From assembly GCF_963973895.1 (NCBI RefSeq), contig NZ_CAXBBF010000004.1: DNA of 64,000 nt; one strand, 5' to 3'. Positions 1-7,781 of the stretch are shown here, in pieces; position 1 is the stretch's first letter; each line of letters opens with the position of its first letter. Both the position numbers and the translations under genes were made by a program. Source of the stretch: Porticoccus sp950063125 (GTDB taxonomy: Bacteria; Pseudomonadota; Gammaproteobacteria; Pseudomonadales; Porticoccaceae). The notes under the pieces were generated by a model. That model was not told the origin of the DNA. It searched no databases and saw nothing but the letters and a program-made list of their open reading frames with translations.

Positions 1-994
1 CCTGAATCAGCTTGAGGGTATCCTCGAAATCCTTCTCGGTCTCACCGGGAAAACCAATGATGAAGTCCGATGAAATACTGATATCCGGTCGGATCCGGCG
101 CAGCTTGCGAATTTTTGATTTGTATTCCAGCACGGTGTGGCCACGCTTCATTGCCGCCAGGATCCGGTCCGAGCCACTTTGGACTGGTAGGTGAAGGTGG
201 CTGACCAGCTCGGGCACTTCAGCATAGGCCGCAATGAGGCTGTCTGAAAACTCCACCGGATGGGAGGTGGTATAGCGAATGCGGTCAATGCCCTCAATTC
301 CCGCCACATAGCCAATCAGCTCCGCCAGGTCGCAGAGATTTCCATCAGGCATGGTGCCGCGGTAGGCGTTGACATTCTGGCCCAGCAAATTGACTTCCCG
401 GACGCCCTGGCCGGCGAGATGAGCCACTTCCGCCAGTACATCTGCAGCCGGGCGGCTGACTTCCTCACCTCTTGTATAGGGCACAACACAGAAGGTGCAG
501 TATTTGGAGCAGCCTTCCATAATCGAAACGAAGGCAGTGACGCCATCGGCATCCGGCTGGGGTAACCGGTCAAATTTCTCAATTTCCGGGAAGCTGATAT
601 CGACGATGGTGGTGCCGTCTTGCTGCTTCCTTTCGGCCAGCATTTCCGGTAGCCGGTGCAATGTCTGGGGGCCAAACACCAAGTCCACAAAAGGTGCGCG
701 CCTGGCAATGGCGTCACCCTCCTGACTGGCGACACAGCCGCCAACACCGATGATCAGTTCCGGGTTGCGGGCTTTGAGGTGTTTCCAGCGACCGAGCTGG
801 TGAAAAACCTTTTCCTGGGCTTTTTCCCGGATCGAGCAGGTGTTCAGCAACAGTACGTCGGCTTCTTCCGGGTTGTCTGTTGCCACCATCTGATGGCTGT
901 CGCCCAGCAGATCGCGCATGCGCGATGAATCGTATTCATTCATCTGGCAGCCGTGAGTGACAATGTGCAGTTTTTTGATTTTTGGCTCGGACAT
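1..994 (-). CDS. miaB: MiaB, tRNA 2-methylthio-N6-isopentenyladenosine synthase (partial)
   Basis: Radical-SAM methylthiotransferase that adds the 2-methylthio group to N6-isopentenyladenosine-37 of tRNAs, in the cytoplasm. About 331 codons are visible from an ATG at 994; the C-terminal TRAM part lies beyond the left edge. The N-terminal UPF0004 domain shows its three cluster cysteines in THGCQMN, NTCSIRE and GGCVAS. The radical-SAM cluster motif CSKYCTFC follows near residue 150, and then the GFPGETE motif near the edge. The N-terminus starts MSEPKIKKLHIVTHGCQMN, as in gammaproteobacterial MiaB. The gene diverges from the DUF1820 gene at 1144. Identification is secure; the only defect is truncation by the window. 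Confidence 0.96.
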   Translation of the reverse strand, partial: MSEPKIKKLHIVTHGCQMNEYDSSRMRDLLGDSHQMVATDNPEEADVLLLNTCSIREKAQEKVFHQLGRWKHLKARNPELIIGVGGCVASQEGDAIARRAPFVDLVFGPQTLHRLPEMLAERKQQDGTTIVDISFPEIEKFDRLPQPDADGVTAFVSIMEGCSKYCTFCVVPYTRGEEVSRPAADVLAEVAHLAGQGVREVNLLGQNVNAYRGTMPDGNLCDLAELIGYVAGIEGIDRIRYTTSHPVEFSDSLIAAYAEVPELVSHLHLPVQSGSDRILAAMKRGHTVLEYKSKIRKLRRIRPDISISSDFIIGFPGETEKDFEDTLKLIQ

Positions 995-1143
995 AAATGC
1001 TGGCTATGGATACACTTGGCGCGGCCGCACAGTATAGCGGCCGTCGGGGATGAATCCCACAGGGTGTGGTCTGATTGGGTGAAATTTGTGCAGATTGTGG
1101 TATTCTTTCGCGCCCTTGATAAACCGGTGAACAGGCAACCTGT

Positions 1144-1485
1144 ATGGCATCAACCCCCATTTACAAAATTGTATTTTTCAATCAGGGTCAGGTGTACGAA
1201 ATCTATGCCCGGCAAGTCTACCAGAGCGATTTGTGGGGGTTTTTGGAAGTCGAGGAGTTTGTGTTTGGCGAACGCTCCCAGATGATTGTTGACCCTTCCG
1301 AAGAAAAACTGAAGAACGAGTTTTCCTCTGTCAAGCGGAGCTTTATTCCGCTGCATTCTGTTGTGCGCATTGATGAAGTGGAAAAAGAAGGTTCCTGTAA
1401 AATTATTGAGGCGAAGGGCGGCGCCGGTAATGTCACCCCTTTCCCCTATCCGGGTCTTGCCCCCAAACCAAAAAGCGATCGCTAG
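1144..1485 (+). CDS. DUF1820 family protein
   Basis: A 113-residue soluble protein of the DUF1820 family, common in gammaproteobacteria and without a known function. It opens MASTPIYKIVFFNQGQVYEI and carries the family's acidic central stretch, then the conserved VKRSFIPLHSVVRIDEVEKEG segment shown here in part. The C-terminus is a basic, proline-rich tail. The ATG at 1144 is preceded by AGG eight bases upstream. The gene stands alone, diverging from miaB, and is followed by a clear hairpin terminator. It resembles a small beta-rich regulatory or RNA-linked protein, but that is only an impression. Confidence 0.85.
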   Translation: MASTPIYKIVFFNQGQVYEIYARQVYQSDLWGFLEVEEFVFGERSQMIVDPSEEKLKNEFSSVKRSFIPLHSVVRIDEVEKEGSCKIIEAKGGAGNVTPFPYPGLAPKPKSDR

Positions 1486-1511
1486 TTAACAGGTACCTGT
1501 TTGCTGAATAC

Positions 1512-1537
1512 AAAGGGCAGCTTGCGCTGCCCTTTTT
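1512..1537 (+). terminator. Intrinsic terminator after the DUF1820 gene
   Basis: A perfect 10-bp stem, AAAGGGCAGC / GCTGCCCTTT, closes a four-base loop and runs into five Ts. It sits 27 bases after the stop of the upstream gene. The convergent aminotransferase gene ends at 1550, so the hairpin may also serve that strand, although the T-run there is poor. Confidence 0.85.
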
Positions 1538-1549
1538 GATGTCAGGCGC

Positions 1550-2827
1550 TTAGGCCTCGAGTTGTTGGTTCACAGAGGCCAGTTTCACGGCATTACAGAA
1601 TACGGCCATGGCGCGATCAATATCCTCAACGGTGGGGAATGACGGTGCCAGCCGGATATTTTTATCGTCCGGGTCTTTGCCGTAGGGGAAGGTGGCGCCC
1701 GCCGGGGTGAGTTTGACCCCCGCTTCTGCAGCCAGCTGGATAACGGCGTTGGCCAGCCCGGGGCGGGTATCGAAAGAAATAAAGTAACCGCCATCGGGTG
1801 AACTCCATTCTCCCAGGTCAGAATCGCGGAAGTTTTCCTCAAGGTGTTTCAGCACGCAGGCAAAGCGCGGTCGCAGCAGTTCGGCATGTCGGGCCATGTG
1901 GTTGCGCAGTTCCGCCATAGTGCCAATCATCTTCAGATGCCGGAGCTGGTTGACCTTGTCCGGCCCGATAGTGGCAATCCCCAGATGTTTTTTCATGGCA
2001 CTTAAATTCGTTTTGCTGGCCGCCATGAAGGCTACGCCAGCACCGGCGAAAGTCACCTTGGAGGTCGATCCGAATTGCAGCACGCTATCTTCGGTACCAT
2101 GTCTTTCACAGAATTCCCGGATATTGGCTAGTTCGGCAGGTTTATCCACAAGGTCGTGAACTGCGTAGGCGTTGTCATAGAAGACCCGGAAGTTCGTGGC
2201 TGCGATAGTCCCCAGTCCGGCCAGCCGTTCGATGGTCGCGGCGCTGTAAATACAGCCGGCGGGATTGGAGTATTTGGGTACACACCAGATTCCCTTGATG
2301 CTGCTGTCATTGCGGATCAGGGCTTCCACTGCATCCATATCCGGGCCATTGTCATTCATCGGCACGTTGACCATTTCAATGCCAAATTCCTCGCAGATGG
2401 CAAAGTGACGGTCATAACCGGGCACCGGGCAGAGAAACTTGACGGTTTCTTCATGTCGCCAGGCCGAGTCCGGTCCGCTCAAACCAAACTGCCAGGCAAA
2501 CAGGACACTGAAATACATCAGGGTCAGGCTGCTATTGCCCCCCACCATGATTTCGTCAGAGTTCACGCCGAGGATCTCTGCCGCCAGTTGGCGCATTGCC
2601 GGCAAACCGTCCAGTCCGCCGTAATTGCGGGTATCCACACCCTCGTCTGAAACATAATTTCCCTGCAGGATGCCATCCAGCGCATCGGCTAATGACAATT
2701 GATTTGCTGAGGGCTTGCCCCGGGTCAGATCGAGATTAAGCTTGCTGGAGACAAAGTTCCGGTGGTTGGCAGAAAGCTCTTCTTGCCAGCGTTGCAACTG
2801 TTGACGGTCTGCTTGTTCGACGTACAC
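1550..2827 (-). CDS. Aspartate aminotransferase-like PLP enzyme (type Ic)
   Basis: Fold-type I PLP aminotransferase of about 425 residues, resembling the Asp_aminotransf (type Ic) group. It would transfer the amino group of aspartate or a related amino acid to 2-oxoglutarate in the cytosol. Visible features are LDLTRGKPS near the N-terminus, the YGGLDGLPAMRQL substrate loop, the YSNPAGCIYS segment, and GSTSKVTFAGAG with the PLP-binding lysine. I chose a GTG start at 2827 because AAGAGGA lies six bases upstream and a TATAAT box lies near 2901-2906. Upstream in-frame ATGs (2890, 2884) would leave almost no leader, and a longer frame would overlap the next gene. The exact substrate is not certain. 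Confidence 0.85.
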   Translation of the reverse strand: MYVEQADRQQLQRWQEELSANHRNFVSSKLNLDLTRGKPSANQLSLADALDGILQGNYVSDEGVDTRNYGGLDGLPAMRQLAAEILGVNSDEIMVGGNSSLTLMYFSVLFAWQFGLSGPDSAWRHEETVKFLCPVPGYDRHFAICEEFGIEMVNVPMNDNGPDMDAVEALIRNDSSIKGIWCVPKYSNPAGCIYSAATIERLAGLGTIAATNFRVFYDNAYAVHDLVDKPAELANIREFCERHGTEDSVLQFGSTSKVTFAGAGVAFMAASKTNLSAMKKHLGIATIGPDKVNQLRHLKMIGTMAELRNHMARHAELLRPRFACVLKHLEENFRDSDLGEWSSPDGGYFISFDTRPGLANAVIQLAAEAGVKLTPAGATFPYGKDPDDKNIRLAPSFPTVEDIDRAMAVFCNAVKLASVNQQLEA

Positions 2828-2900
2828 GGGGATTCCTCTTGACGGGGTTGGGGGTGAAGTTTTGGGTGCTGCGGATAGATACATTCGCATACCTCGAGTG

Positions 2901-2906
2901 ATTATA
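2901..2906 (-). promoter_or_regulatory. Candidate -10 box for the aminotransferase gene
   Basis: The minus strand reads TATAAT here, a perfect sigma-70 -10 hexamer, 74 bases upstream of the chosen GTG. No good -35 hexamer is visible 16-18 bases further up, so it is either a weak promoter or an activator-dependent one. Confidence 0.35.
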
Positions 2907-2954
2907 CGAAAAACATAACACTCGGTGGGATGGAATAATGGGCTGTTCAGGCCA

Positions 2955-4172
2955 TTAAATCCAGAACTGCCAGGGACGTTTTTGTACTTCTTTGTCTTCC
3001 TTGCGGCGCCCGGGGTTTTGTCGCCGGTCTTTTTTCCCCGGCTCGTATCGGACTTCCTGGCGGGGATCAGAGAAAGAGCGTCTTTCACCTTTTCTTGAAT
3101 CGGGCCCCTGGTATGCCTCAGTTTGGGTTAATTCCTTTGCCTGAAAGAGGTTCTCTTTGCTTGGCGGGACTTCCTCGAATTTTGGCTGGATAGCCAGCCC
3201 CGGTTGAGGTGCCGGGGCTGGAGGGGTCCTGCGAGCGGTGTCCGAAATATCAACTACTTTTTTTTTAGTGTCGCTAACGGCCGCAGGCGCTGCCTGGGGC
3301 GGTGTATCGTAGGTATCCTGAACAGCAAAATCGAGATCGGGAAGCATGGTCTTGGATGTGAGCTGCTCCTGATTTATTTCACCCAATACAATCTTGGCGT
3401 CGTTAATGCTGATTTTATGCAATTCTTCAACGCAGGCATGTAAAAAAAGTCGACTGCAAATCATATTGATGCGTCGAGGGATCCCCTCGCTGACTTTGTG
3501 GATCACAGGGTAAATGGCATTACTGATAGCCGGGTCTCCTTTCCAGCCAACCTGGTTCAGTCTGTGTTTGATGTAACCCTTGGTTTCCTCCTCATTCAGA
3601 GATGCCAAATGGCAGGCGGCCACGAGTCGCTGGTGCACTTGTTCCATATTCGGCTGCTGAACAATATCCCTGAGTTCTTCCTGGCCCAAAAGAAAAATCT
3701 GCAGCAGAGGTTGTCGGCTCATCTGCAAATTGGTGAGCAATCGAAGTTCTTCCAGTGCGGCCGTGGAGAGGTCCTGGGCTTCGTCAATAATCAGGAGGGC
3801 GCGCTTGCCGGTTTTGTAGTCGTTGACAAAAAGCCGGGTCAACTGTTGCAGGAGGAGTGATTTATGGTCTGTGTTGGAAGACAGGCCAAATGCATCGGCA
3901 ACCATTCGCAACAGGTCGTCTGCCCCCAGCTGTGTGCAGACCAGCATGGCGACATTCACTTGATCTTCCCGAAGACTTTCCACAAGATCGCTGACTAGGG
4001 TTGTTTTTCCCGTGCCGGGCTTGCCTGTAATCATTACAAAGCCTTCGGCGCGCTGAAACGCATACTGCATGTAAGCCTTGGCTTTGGCGTAACTGCGGTG
4101 GTTAAAGCAGAACCGATGATCCGGACTTAGTCGGAAGGGCTCGGCCTTGAGGTCATAAAATTGTTCGTACAT
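2955..4172 (-). CDS. XrtA/PEP-CTERM system-associated AAA ATPase (ExeA/GspA-like)
   Basis: A 405-residue ATPase of the ExeA-like group found beside exosortase A exopolysaccharide loci (TIGR03015 type). It probably energises or organises an envelope secretion step. The N-terminus MYEQFYDLKAEPFRLSPD is the family signature. Walker A is GKPGTGKTT near residue 47, and Walker B is ALLIIDEAQDL. The last 130 residues form a charged, proline-rich tail ending QKRPWQFWI with no recognised domain. I start at the ATG at 4172 because it coincides with the conserved N-terminus; an upstream TTG would add 19 unlikely residues. In most XrtA loci this gene sits next to the outer-membrane gene; here it lies about 15 kb away. 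Confidence 0.85.
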   Translation of the reverse strand: MYEQFYDLKAEPFRLSPDHRFCFNHRSYAKAKAYMQYAFQRAEGFVMITGKPGTGKTTLVSDLVESLREDQVNVAMLVCTQLGADDLLRMVADAFGLSSNTDHKSLLLQQLTRLFVNDYKTGKRALLIIDEAQDLSTAALEELRLLTNLQMSRQPLLQIFLLGQEELRDIVQQPNMEQVHQRLVAACHLASLNEEETKGYIKHRLNQVGWKGDPAISNAIYPVIHKVSEGIPRRINMICSRLFLHACVEELHKISINDAKIVLGEINQEQLTSKTMLPDLDFAVQDTYDTPPQAAPAAVSDTKKKVVDISDTARRTPPAPAPQPGLAIQPKFEEVPPSKENLFQAKELTQTEAYQGPDSRKGERRSFSDPRQEVRYEPGKKDRRQNPGRRKEDKEVQKRPWQFWI

Positions 4173-4345
4173 GGGAATTGGCCGAATTGTATTTTGGGTT
4201 TGAGAGCCCCCAGAGTATAAATTGAGCAAATAAAATCAGCAACTTAATGCTTTTGCACTTATGATTTATTCGCTATGACCAAAATTGGCGGGATTGAACG
4301 TAAATGGTACCTGTCTATCCTTAAATGTGACGTGAGGAGCGTTAA

Positions 4346-4546
4346 GTGAGAATTCTATCGAACATAGCCACAGTGGCGGGTATTGCCGGTGTGGTCATCT
4401 GTCTGCTGGCTGGTGTTATTCGTCTGATGGGCGATTACTACTTTGTGGGTTTTGAAATACTGACCCTGTTTAATATCGGTGTTGCAGCGATGGTTTTCAG
4501 TTGCCTGTTAAAGCTTGAGTATATTGTGCATTCGCTCAAGCGGTGA
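4346..4546 (+). CDS. Small two-helix membrane protein, function unknown
   Basis: A 66-residue protein with two predicted membrane helices (about residues 8-27 and 34-55) joined by a short loop containing GDYYF. It starts with GTG at 4346, supported by GAGGAGC about five bases upstream. I do not recognise a family. It diverges from the PEP-CTERM ATPase and ends 32 bases from the convergent nucleotidyltransferase gene. Its good ribosome site and hydrophobic pattern make it more than a chance frame. Confidence 0.6.
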   Translation: MRILSNIATVAGIAGVVICLLAGVIRLMGDYYFVGFEILTLFNIGVAAMVFSCLLKLEYIVHSLKR

Positions 4547-4578
4547 TTTTGCTGCGACGGGCAATGCTCTGAGAACAC

Positions 4579-5667
4579 TTATTTTTCCTGCCTGAGCGCT
4601 TTTCTGAGCAGGTGCGGAATCAGTAGCCTCATGGGCATGCGAAGATAGTGTGACCTGATAAATAAAATAAAGCGGGCAAGCCCCAGTAAATGGGTTCTCT
4701 GACCAATACAATTTGGCATCATGGCTTTAAGTAACATCCTGTCCATGAGGTATCTGGAAAAACAAAGGGGTTCTGCCTCGGCGGCAATTTCTCCTGTCAG
4801 CTCCTCGGGAACAGGCGTTTTAAGTAGCATCTTGGCATAGCGCAGTCCGTAATAGAGTGATCGTGACAGGTGGAGTGTCTTTGCCCGGGCGAGCAGATCG
4901 GCCCAGGCGTAGTCTTTCTCCAGGGAATATTCACGCAGTAACGCGTCCAGATCGACAACATCCCGTAGCCCCTGCTCGAAGTCCCCTTCATGAAAAAGAT
5001 GGGCGGCACTGTGCAGAATCATGTCCTGGAGAGATAGAACATACATTCCCGGATAATCTTTTACTTCAATCACCTGCTCCCATATTTTATTGATATCAGG
5101 TTTTGCTGCGGCAGTAGGTGGGAGAATGGTGTGGTGAACATCCAGGTCTGTTTGTCTTTTCAGGTGCTTCAGCGGCGGTAGCTCGTGCATCCAGGTGCGA
5201 TAATATTTCTGGTCATAGGGGTCTATCTTTGTGCAAAACCACCCGTGTTTGATAAGTGCCTTTTCAGCCTCTTTTAACTGTTCATTCCTGACCAGAATAT
5301 CGATGTCGCCAAACAGTCGACCTTGAAATGCATCGCGTTCACTCATGACATAAGCGGCACCTTTGAGCAAGGCAAAGGGAATGCTGGCTTCGCTCAGTGC
5401 AGTATAAATTTGTAAGATCTCCCACTTCACCGAGCGGAGGTTGCTCGATGACACCAGTTGGGCGCTGTGCAAGTGAGACTGAAGATGCTCAGGCACAAAA
5501 GACAGAAGATCTAATGTTTCGACGAGGTGCGCCAGGCGGCTCAATAAATTGCTGCGTCTCGCCTGACGAATAAGCATTTGCCATTCACCGGGTGAAAGTC
5601 TGGGGGCACTGTGTTGCGGATCGCGAAGGAAGCGAACCAGGCAGCTTTCCATGATTGACTCAGGCAT
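4579..5667 (-). CDS. Nucleotidyltransferase family protein of the HPr-rel-A cassette
   Basis: A 362-residue protein of the NTP_transf_5-like group, relatives of pol-beta nucleotidyltransferases. The core motif LKGAAYV followed by GRLFGDIDILV supplies the expected Gly and paired acidic residues near 115-135. The rest is helical, with conserved histidines in LHSAAHLFHEGDF. It is the last gene of a tight operon and overlaps the HPr-kinase-like gene by eight bases, so translation is probably coupled. I take the ATG at 5667 over the TTG one codon earlier. The substrate is unknown: it may transfer a nucleotide to a sugar, an antibiotic-like molecule or the operon's own protein product. Confidence 0.8.
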   Translation of the reverse strand: MPESIMESCLVRFLRDPQHSAPRLSPGEWQMLIRQARRSNLLSRLAHLVETLDLLSFVPEHLQSHLHSAQLVSSSNLRSVKWEILQIYTALSEASIPFALLKGAAYVMSERDAFQGRLFGDIDILVRNEQLKEAEKALIKHGWFCTKIDPYDQKYYRTWMHELPPLKHLKRQTDLDVHHTILPPTAAAKPDINKIWEQVIEVKDYPGMYVLSLQDMILHSAAHLFHEGDFEQGLRDVVDLDALLREYSLEKDYAWADLLARAKTLHLSRSLYYGLRYAKMLLKTPVPEELTGEIAAEAEPLCFSRYLMDRMLLKAMMPNCIGQRTHLLGLARFILFIRSHYLRMPMRLLIPHLLRKALRQEK

Positions 5668-6568
5668 CAATCAGGTTCCCGAGAGTGGCATAGGCGTCAT
5701 CCAGATTGTGATAGCTCAATCTGAAGCATTCGCACTGGTCGAGCATGGCTGTCAGCACACTAAAGGCGGTTGAGCCAAGTATGTGATAATTGAAGCTGTT
5801 TTCTGCCAGTTCGATAAAAGTCCTGCCCTTGCTCAAAGGTGATAATTCAATGTTCGCGCCCTTGCGGTATTTTGGAAAGATGATGGCGGCCGGCATAGCT
5901 GGCTCATCACTTCTTGCCACGCTGCTTGTTGGTGCGCACATGTGGGCAACACTGCCTTTAGCGGTATCGTGTACTGGCGTCCCCACAAAAATGTCATCAT
6001 TTGCAAATGACCTGACGATATCAATGGACTCGTTTTTAAGGCTTATCGGTCTTGGAATCGGCGTGATTAAGCCGGTTTCAGTCGAAAGCAGTGCCATTTC
6101 ATCGGACAGTAGCCGCCACCCCTGGCTAACAAGGCCCGCACAGAGAGTACTTTTGCCGCTACCTGGCGTACCCGGAAAAATGATCGCCTTGCCATTTTTT
6201 TCCACAACTGCGGAGTGGATAACCAGATATTGGTGTGCATTGTTGGCTACGCACCAGTTGAGTCCCCATTCGAACATGGCAAAAGATTGGGTTTGTGGCA
6301 GGGGCTTGAAAGGCAGGTGGCCGTCAAAGGAGAAAATGGCCTGCGGGCGAATCCAGCGCCTGATTATCGACGGAGATTGCAGTGCGATATGGAAATCGAC
6401 CCGATGGCTATCTTCCAGAGTATAGGCGCCGTAGAGGTCACTGAGATTTTCCGCAACCTTAGGCAGGGTTGATGACAGGTTGACGACGAAGGGACCAATT
6501 TTCAAGTTGATGCCTTCTTCTGAGAGCTGTTGTTTGAGTTTTCGAGGCGGTATTGATGAGAGCAGCAA
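5660..6568 (-). CDS. HprK-related kinase A (HPr-rel-A system)
   Basis: A 302-residue relative of the C-terminal domain of HPr serine kinase/phosphorylase. Walker A is GTPGSGKST at residues 133-141, after the beta-strand HSAVVEKNGKAIIFP. An LLSDEMALL segment follows at the position of the kinase's catalytic acidic loop. HPr itself is not encoded nearby, so the target is unlikely to be classical HPr. These kinases occur with a PqqD-like protein and a nucleotidyltransferase, exactly the neighbours seen here. The likely start is a TTG at 6568, six bases after the PqqD-like stop and using GAGGAA as ribosome site; the start is less sure than the function class. Confidence 0.82.
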   Translation of the reverse strand: MLLSSIPPRKLKQQLSEEGINLKIGPFVVNLSSTLPKVAENLSDLYGAYTLEDSHRVDFHIALQSPSIIRRWIRPQAIFSFDGHLPFKPLPQTQSFAMFEWGLNWCVANNAHQYLVIHSAVVEKNGKAIIFPGTPGSGKSTLCAGLVSQGWRLLSDEMALLSTETGLITPIPRPISLKNESIDIVRSFANDDIFVGTPVHDTAKGSVAHMCAPTSSVARSDEPAMPAAIIFPKYRKGANIELSPLSKGRTFIELAENSFNYHILGSTAFSVLTAMLDQCECFRLSYHNLDDAYATLGNLIDA

Positions 6569-6573
6569 AGGAG

Positions 6574-6861
6574 CTATTCCTCTGTCGCTGAAATTAGGTG
6601 CAAGTCCTGAAGTTTCTGCAAGGTGGTGCAGAGATATTCATCTATTTCTGTTTCAGATACATCATCCAGTTGCTCTTGGAGCAAAAGGCTTAGTTCATCG
6701 TACCGGGTTGGTGCTGTTGCGATAGTAATCAGAATCTTGGCGGCCGTAGCTTCCAGCAAATGGGTTTCCCCGGAAACTGGATTGTACATAACGCATTCCT
6801 CTTCCCATTGGCGATAGAGGCAGGACTGGCAGGAGGAAGAGAAAGTATCGGCACTATTCAT
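6574..6861 (-). CDS. HPr-rel-A system PqqD family protein
   Basis: A 95-residue PqqD-like protein. PqqD relatives bind precursor peptides and present them to a modifying enzyme. The core MYNPVSGETHLLEATAAKIL matches the family's 'YNP.SG.TH.L' signature, and an acidic helical C-terminus follows. It contains a Cys pair in CQSCLYR near the N-terminus. It sits 25 bases after the cysteine-rich exported-protein gene and five bases before the HPr-kinase-like gene. That makes the cysteine-rich protein the obvious candidate client, which is inference from gene order. Confidence 0.8.
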   Translation of the reverse strand: MNSADTFSSSCQSCLYRQWEEECVMYNPVSGETHLLEATAAKILITIATAPTRYDELSLLLQEQLDDVSETEIDEYLCTTLQKLQDLHLISATEE

Positions 6862-6886
6862 AATGCCGATACTTTAAAACAAAAAC

Positions 6887-7543
6887 TTACCAGGTTGAAT
6901 CCAGAAATGATCCGATGTTTCCTGTATAGGGTTCCGGTATGGTTGATGGATCGTTATAAAGCCCAACAAGCTGGCTGGGAGTGATGACATAGGTTATGCC
7001 GCTATGCGAAGCATTCAGGAGCGCTGCTACAAAATGGCCTGCAAAGTTGCCTGTGCTGCCGCCGGTATTTTCATTCAAAATGGTAGCCATCGGCAGGTGG
7101 CAGACACTGGCGAGCCCGGAGGGACAGCCCAAGCCATAATAACCCAGTGCTTCAGAGAGAGTTGTCCCTTCTACGTAGCACTCAGGCTGATTTTTGCTAT
7201 TGCGGCCACATTTTTTCTTTTTCCCGCTGCCACCTTGGGTGTAGGTTGCTTTCGGGTCATAAATGCCATACTGAAAAGGCGTGCTGTTCCAGTCTGGCTC
7301 ACTGCCGCCTACGTTTTTCCAGCCGCCGGGGCTCCAGCCGGGGCTGCATTGGCCCCTATCCTGGTACAAATGTCCGGACATCATGTTGGACAGGCAGGGG
7401 GCCCCCAGCGCAGAGGGGCTGGCGAGGGACAGGAGGACCGGCGCCGCAGCACCGATACGGGAAAAGTTGCGGCGCGAGATATTTACTGAAGAATTGGGTT
7501 CGGCACCCTTCTTGGTTGCATGATTTTGTGAGTCGTTTTCCAT
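6887..7543 (-). CDS. Cysteine-rich protein with twin-arginine-like signal; candidate HPr-rel-A substrate
   Basis: A 218-residue protein of no family that I recognise. The N-terminal region holds a twin-arginine-like motif, ISRRNFSRIG (Arg24-Arg25), then a hydrophobic run and a probable cleavage site near SALG-A at residues 44-48. The mature part is rich in Gly, Ser, Pro, Trp and Tyr and has six cysteines (in APC, GQC, KKC, PEC, LGC and SVC). It ends in a short aromatic tail, DSTW. It is the first gene of the cassette that continues with PqqD-like, kinase-like and nucleotidyltransferase genes, and it has a sigma-54 promoter just upstream. The cassette may modify this protein before or during export; nothing proves it. 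Confidence 0.7.
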   Translation of the reverse strand: MENDSQNHATKKGAEPNSSVNISRRNFSRIGAAAPVLLSLASPSALGAPCLSNMMSGHLYQDRGQCSPGWSPGGWKNVGGSEPDWNSTPFQYGIYDPKATYTQGGSGKKKKCGRNSKNQPECYVEGTTLSEALGYYGLGCPSGLASVCHLPMATILNENTGGSTGNFAGHFVAALLNASHSGITYVITPSQLVGLYNDPSTIPEPYTGNIGSFLDSTW

Positions 7544-7591
7544 TTCTCCAAACCTGTATCTACGGGGTTTTATTTGATATAAAAATTATCT

Positions 7592-7607
7592 TGCAATAAA
7601 TGGGCCA
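7592..7607 (-). promoter_or_regulatory. Sigma-54 (-24/-12) promoter for the HPr-rel-A operon
   Basis: The minus strand reads TGGCCC-ATTTA-TTGCA. It has the invariant GG and GC at the exact 10-base spacing and differs from the consensus TGGCAY..TTGCW only by A to C at position 5. The start codon lies 48 bases downstream of the -12 element, leaving a leader of about 38 bases. A sigma-54 activator of the PrsR type is encoded at 12.6 kb. Confidence 0.7.
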
Positions 7608-7711
7608 TTATTTTTTAATATTTATTAATCAGTGTGTTGCGATCATAGAAACGAGTTTTCTTTTTGGCAAGGTAGTCGGCTGTCTCGCGATGTAAAAAAA
7701 GCTGACAGCTG

Positions 7712-7748
7712 CGACTATCCAGATAATCTATTTTAGTGATGATAGTCG
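7712..7748. repeat. Inverted repeat upstream of the sigma-54 promoter
   Basis: CGACTATC at 7712-7719 is repeated inverted as GATAGTCG at 7741-7748, with a 21-base spacer. It lies 105-156 bases upstream of the sigma-54 promoter, the usual distance for an enhancer-binding activator. It could be an activator site for the operon or a weak terminator-like structure of the dehydrogenase gene ending at 7782. Confidence 0.35.
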
Positions 7749-7781
7749 ATACAATGCTTTCTGGTATGACCTTTGGGGCGC

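Noticed and set aside
7697..7711. AGCTGACAGCT beside a run of As as a terminator for the dehydrogenase gene
   Set aside because: On the minus strand a T-run follows, but the palindrome leaves almost no loop, so only about a three-base stem could form.
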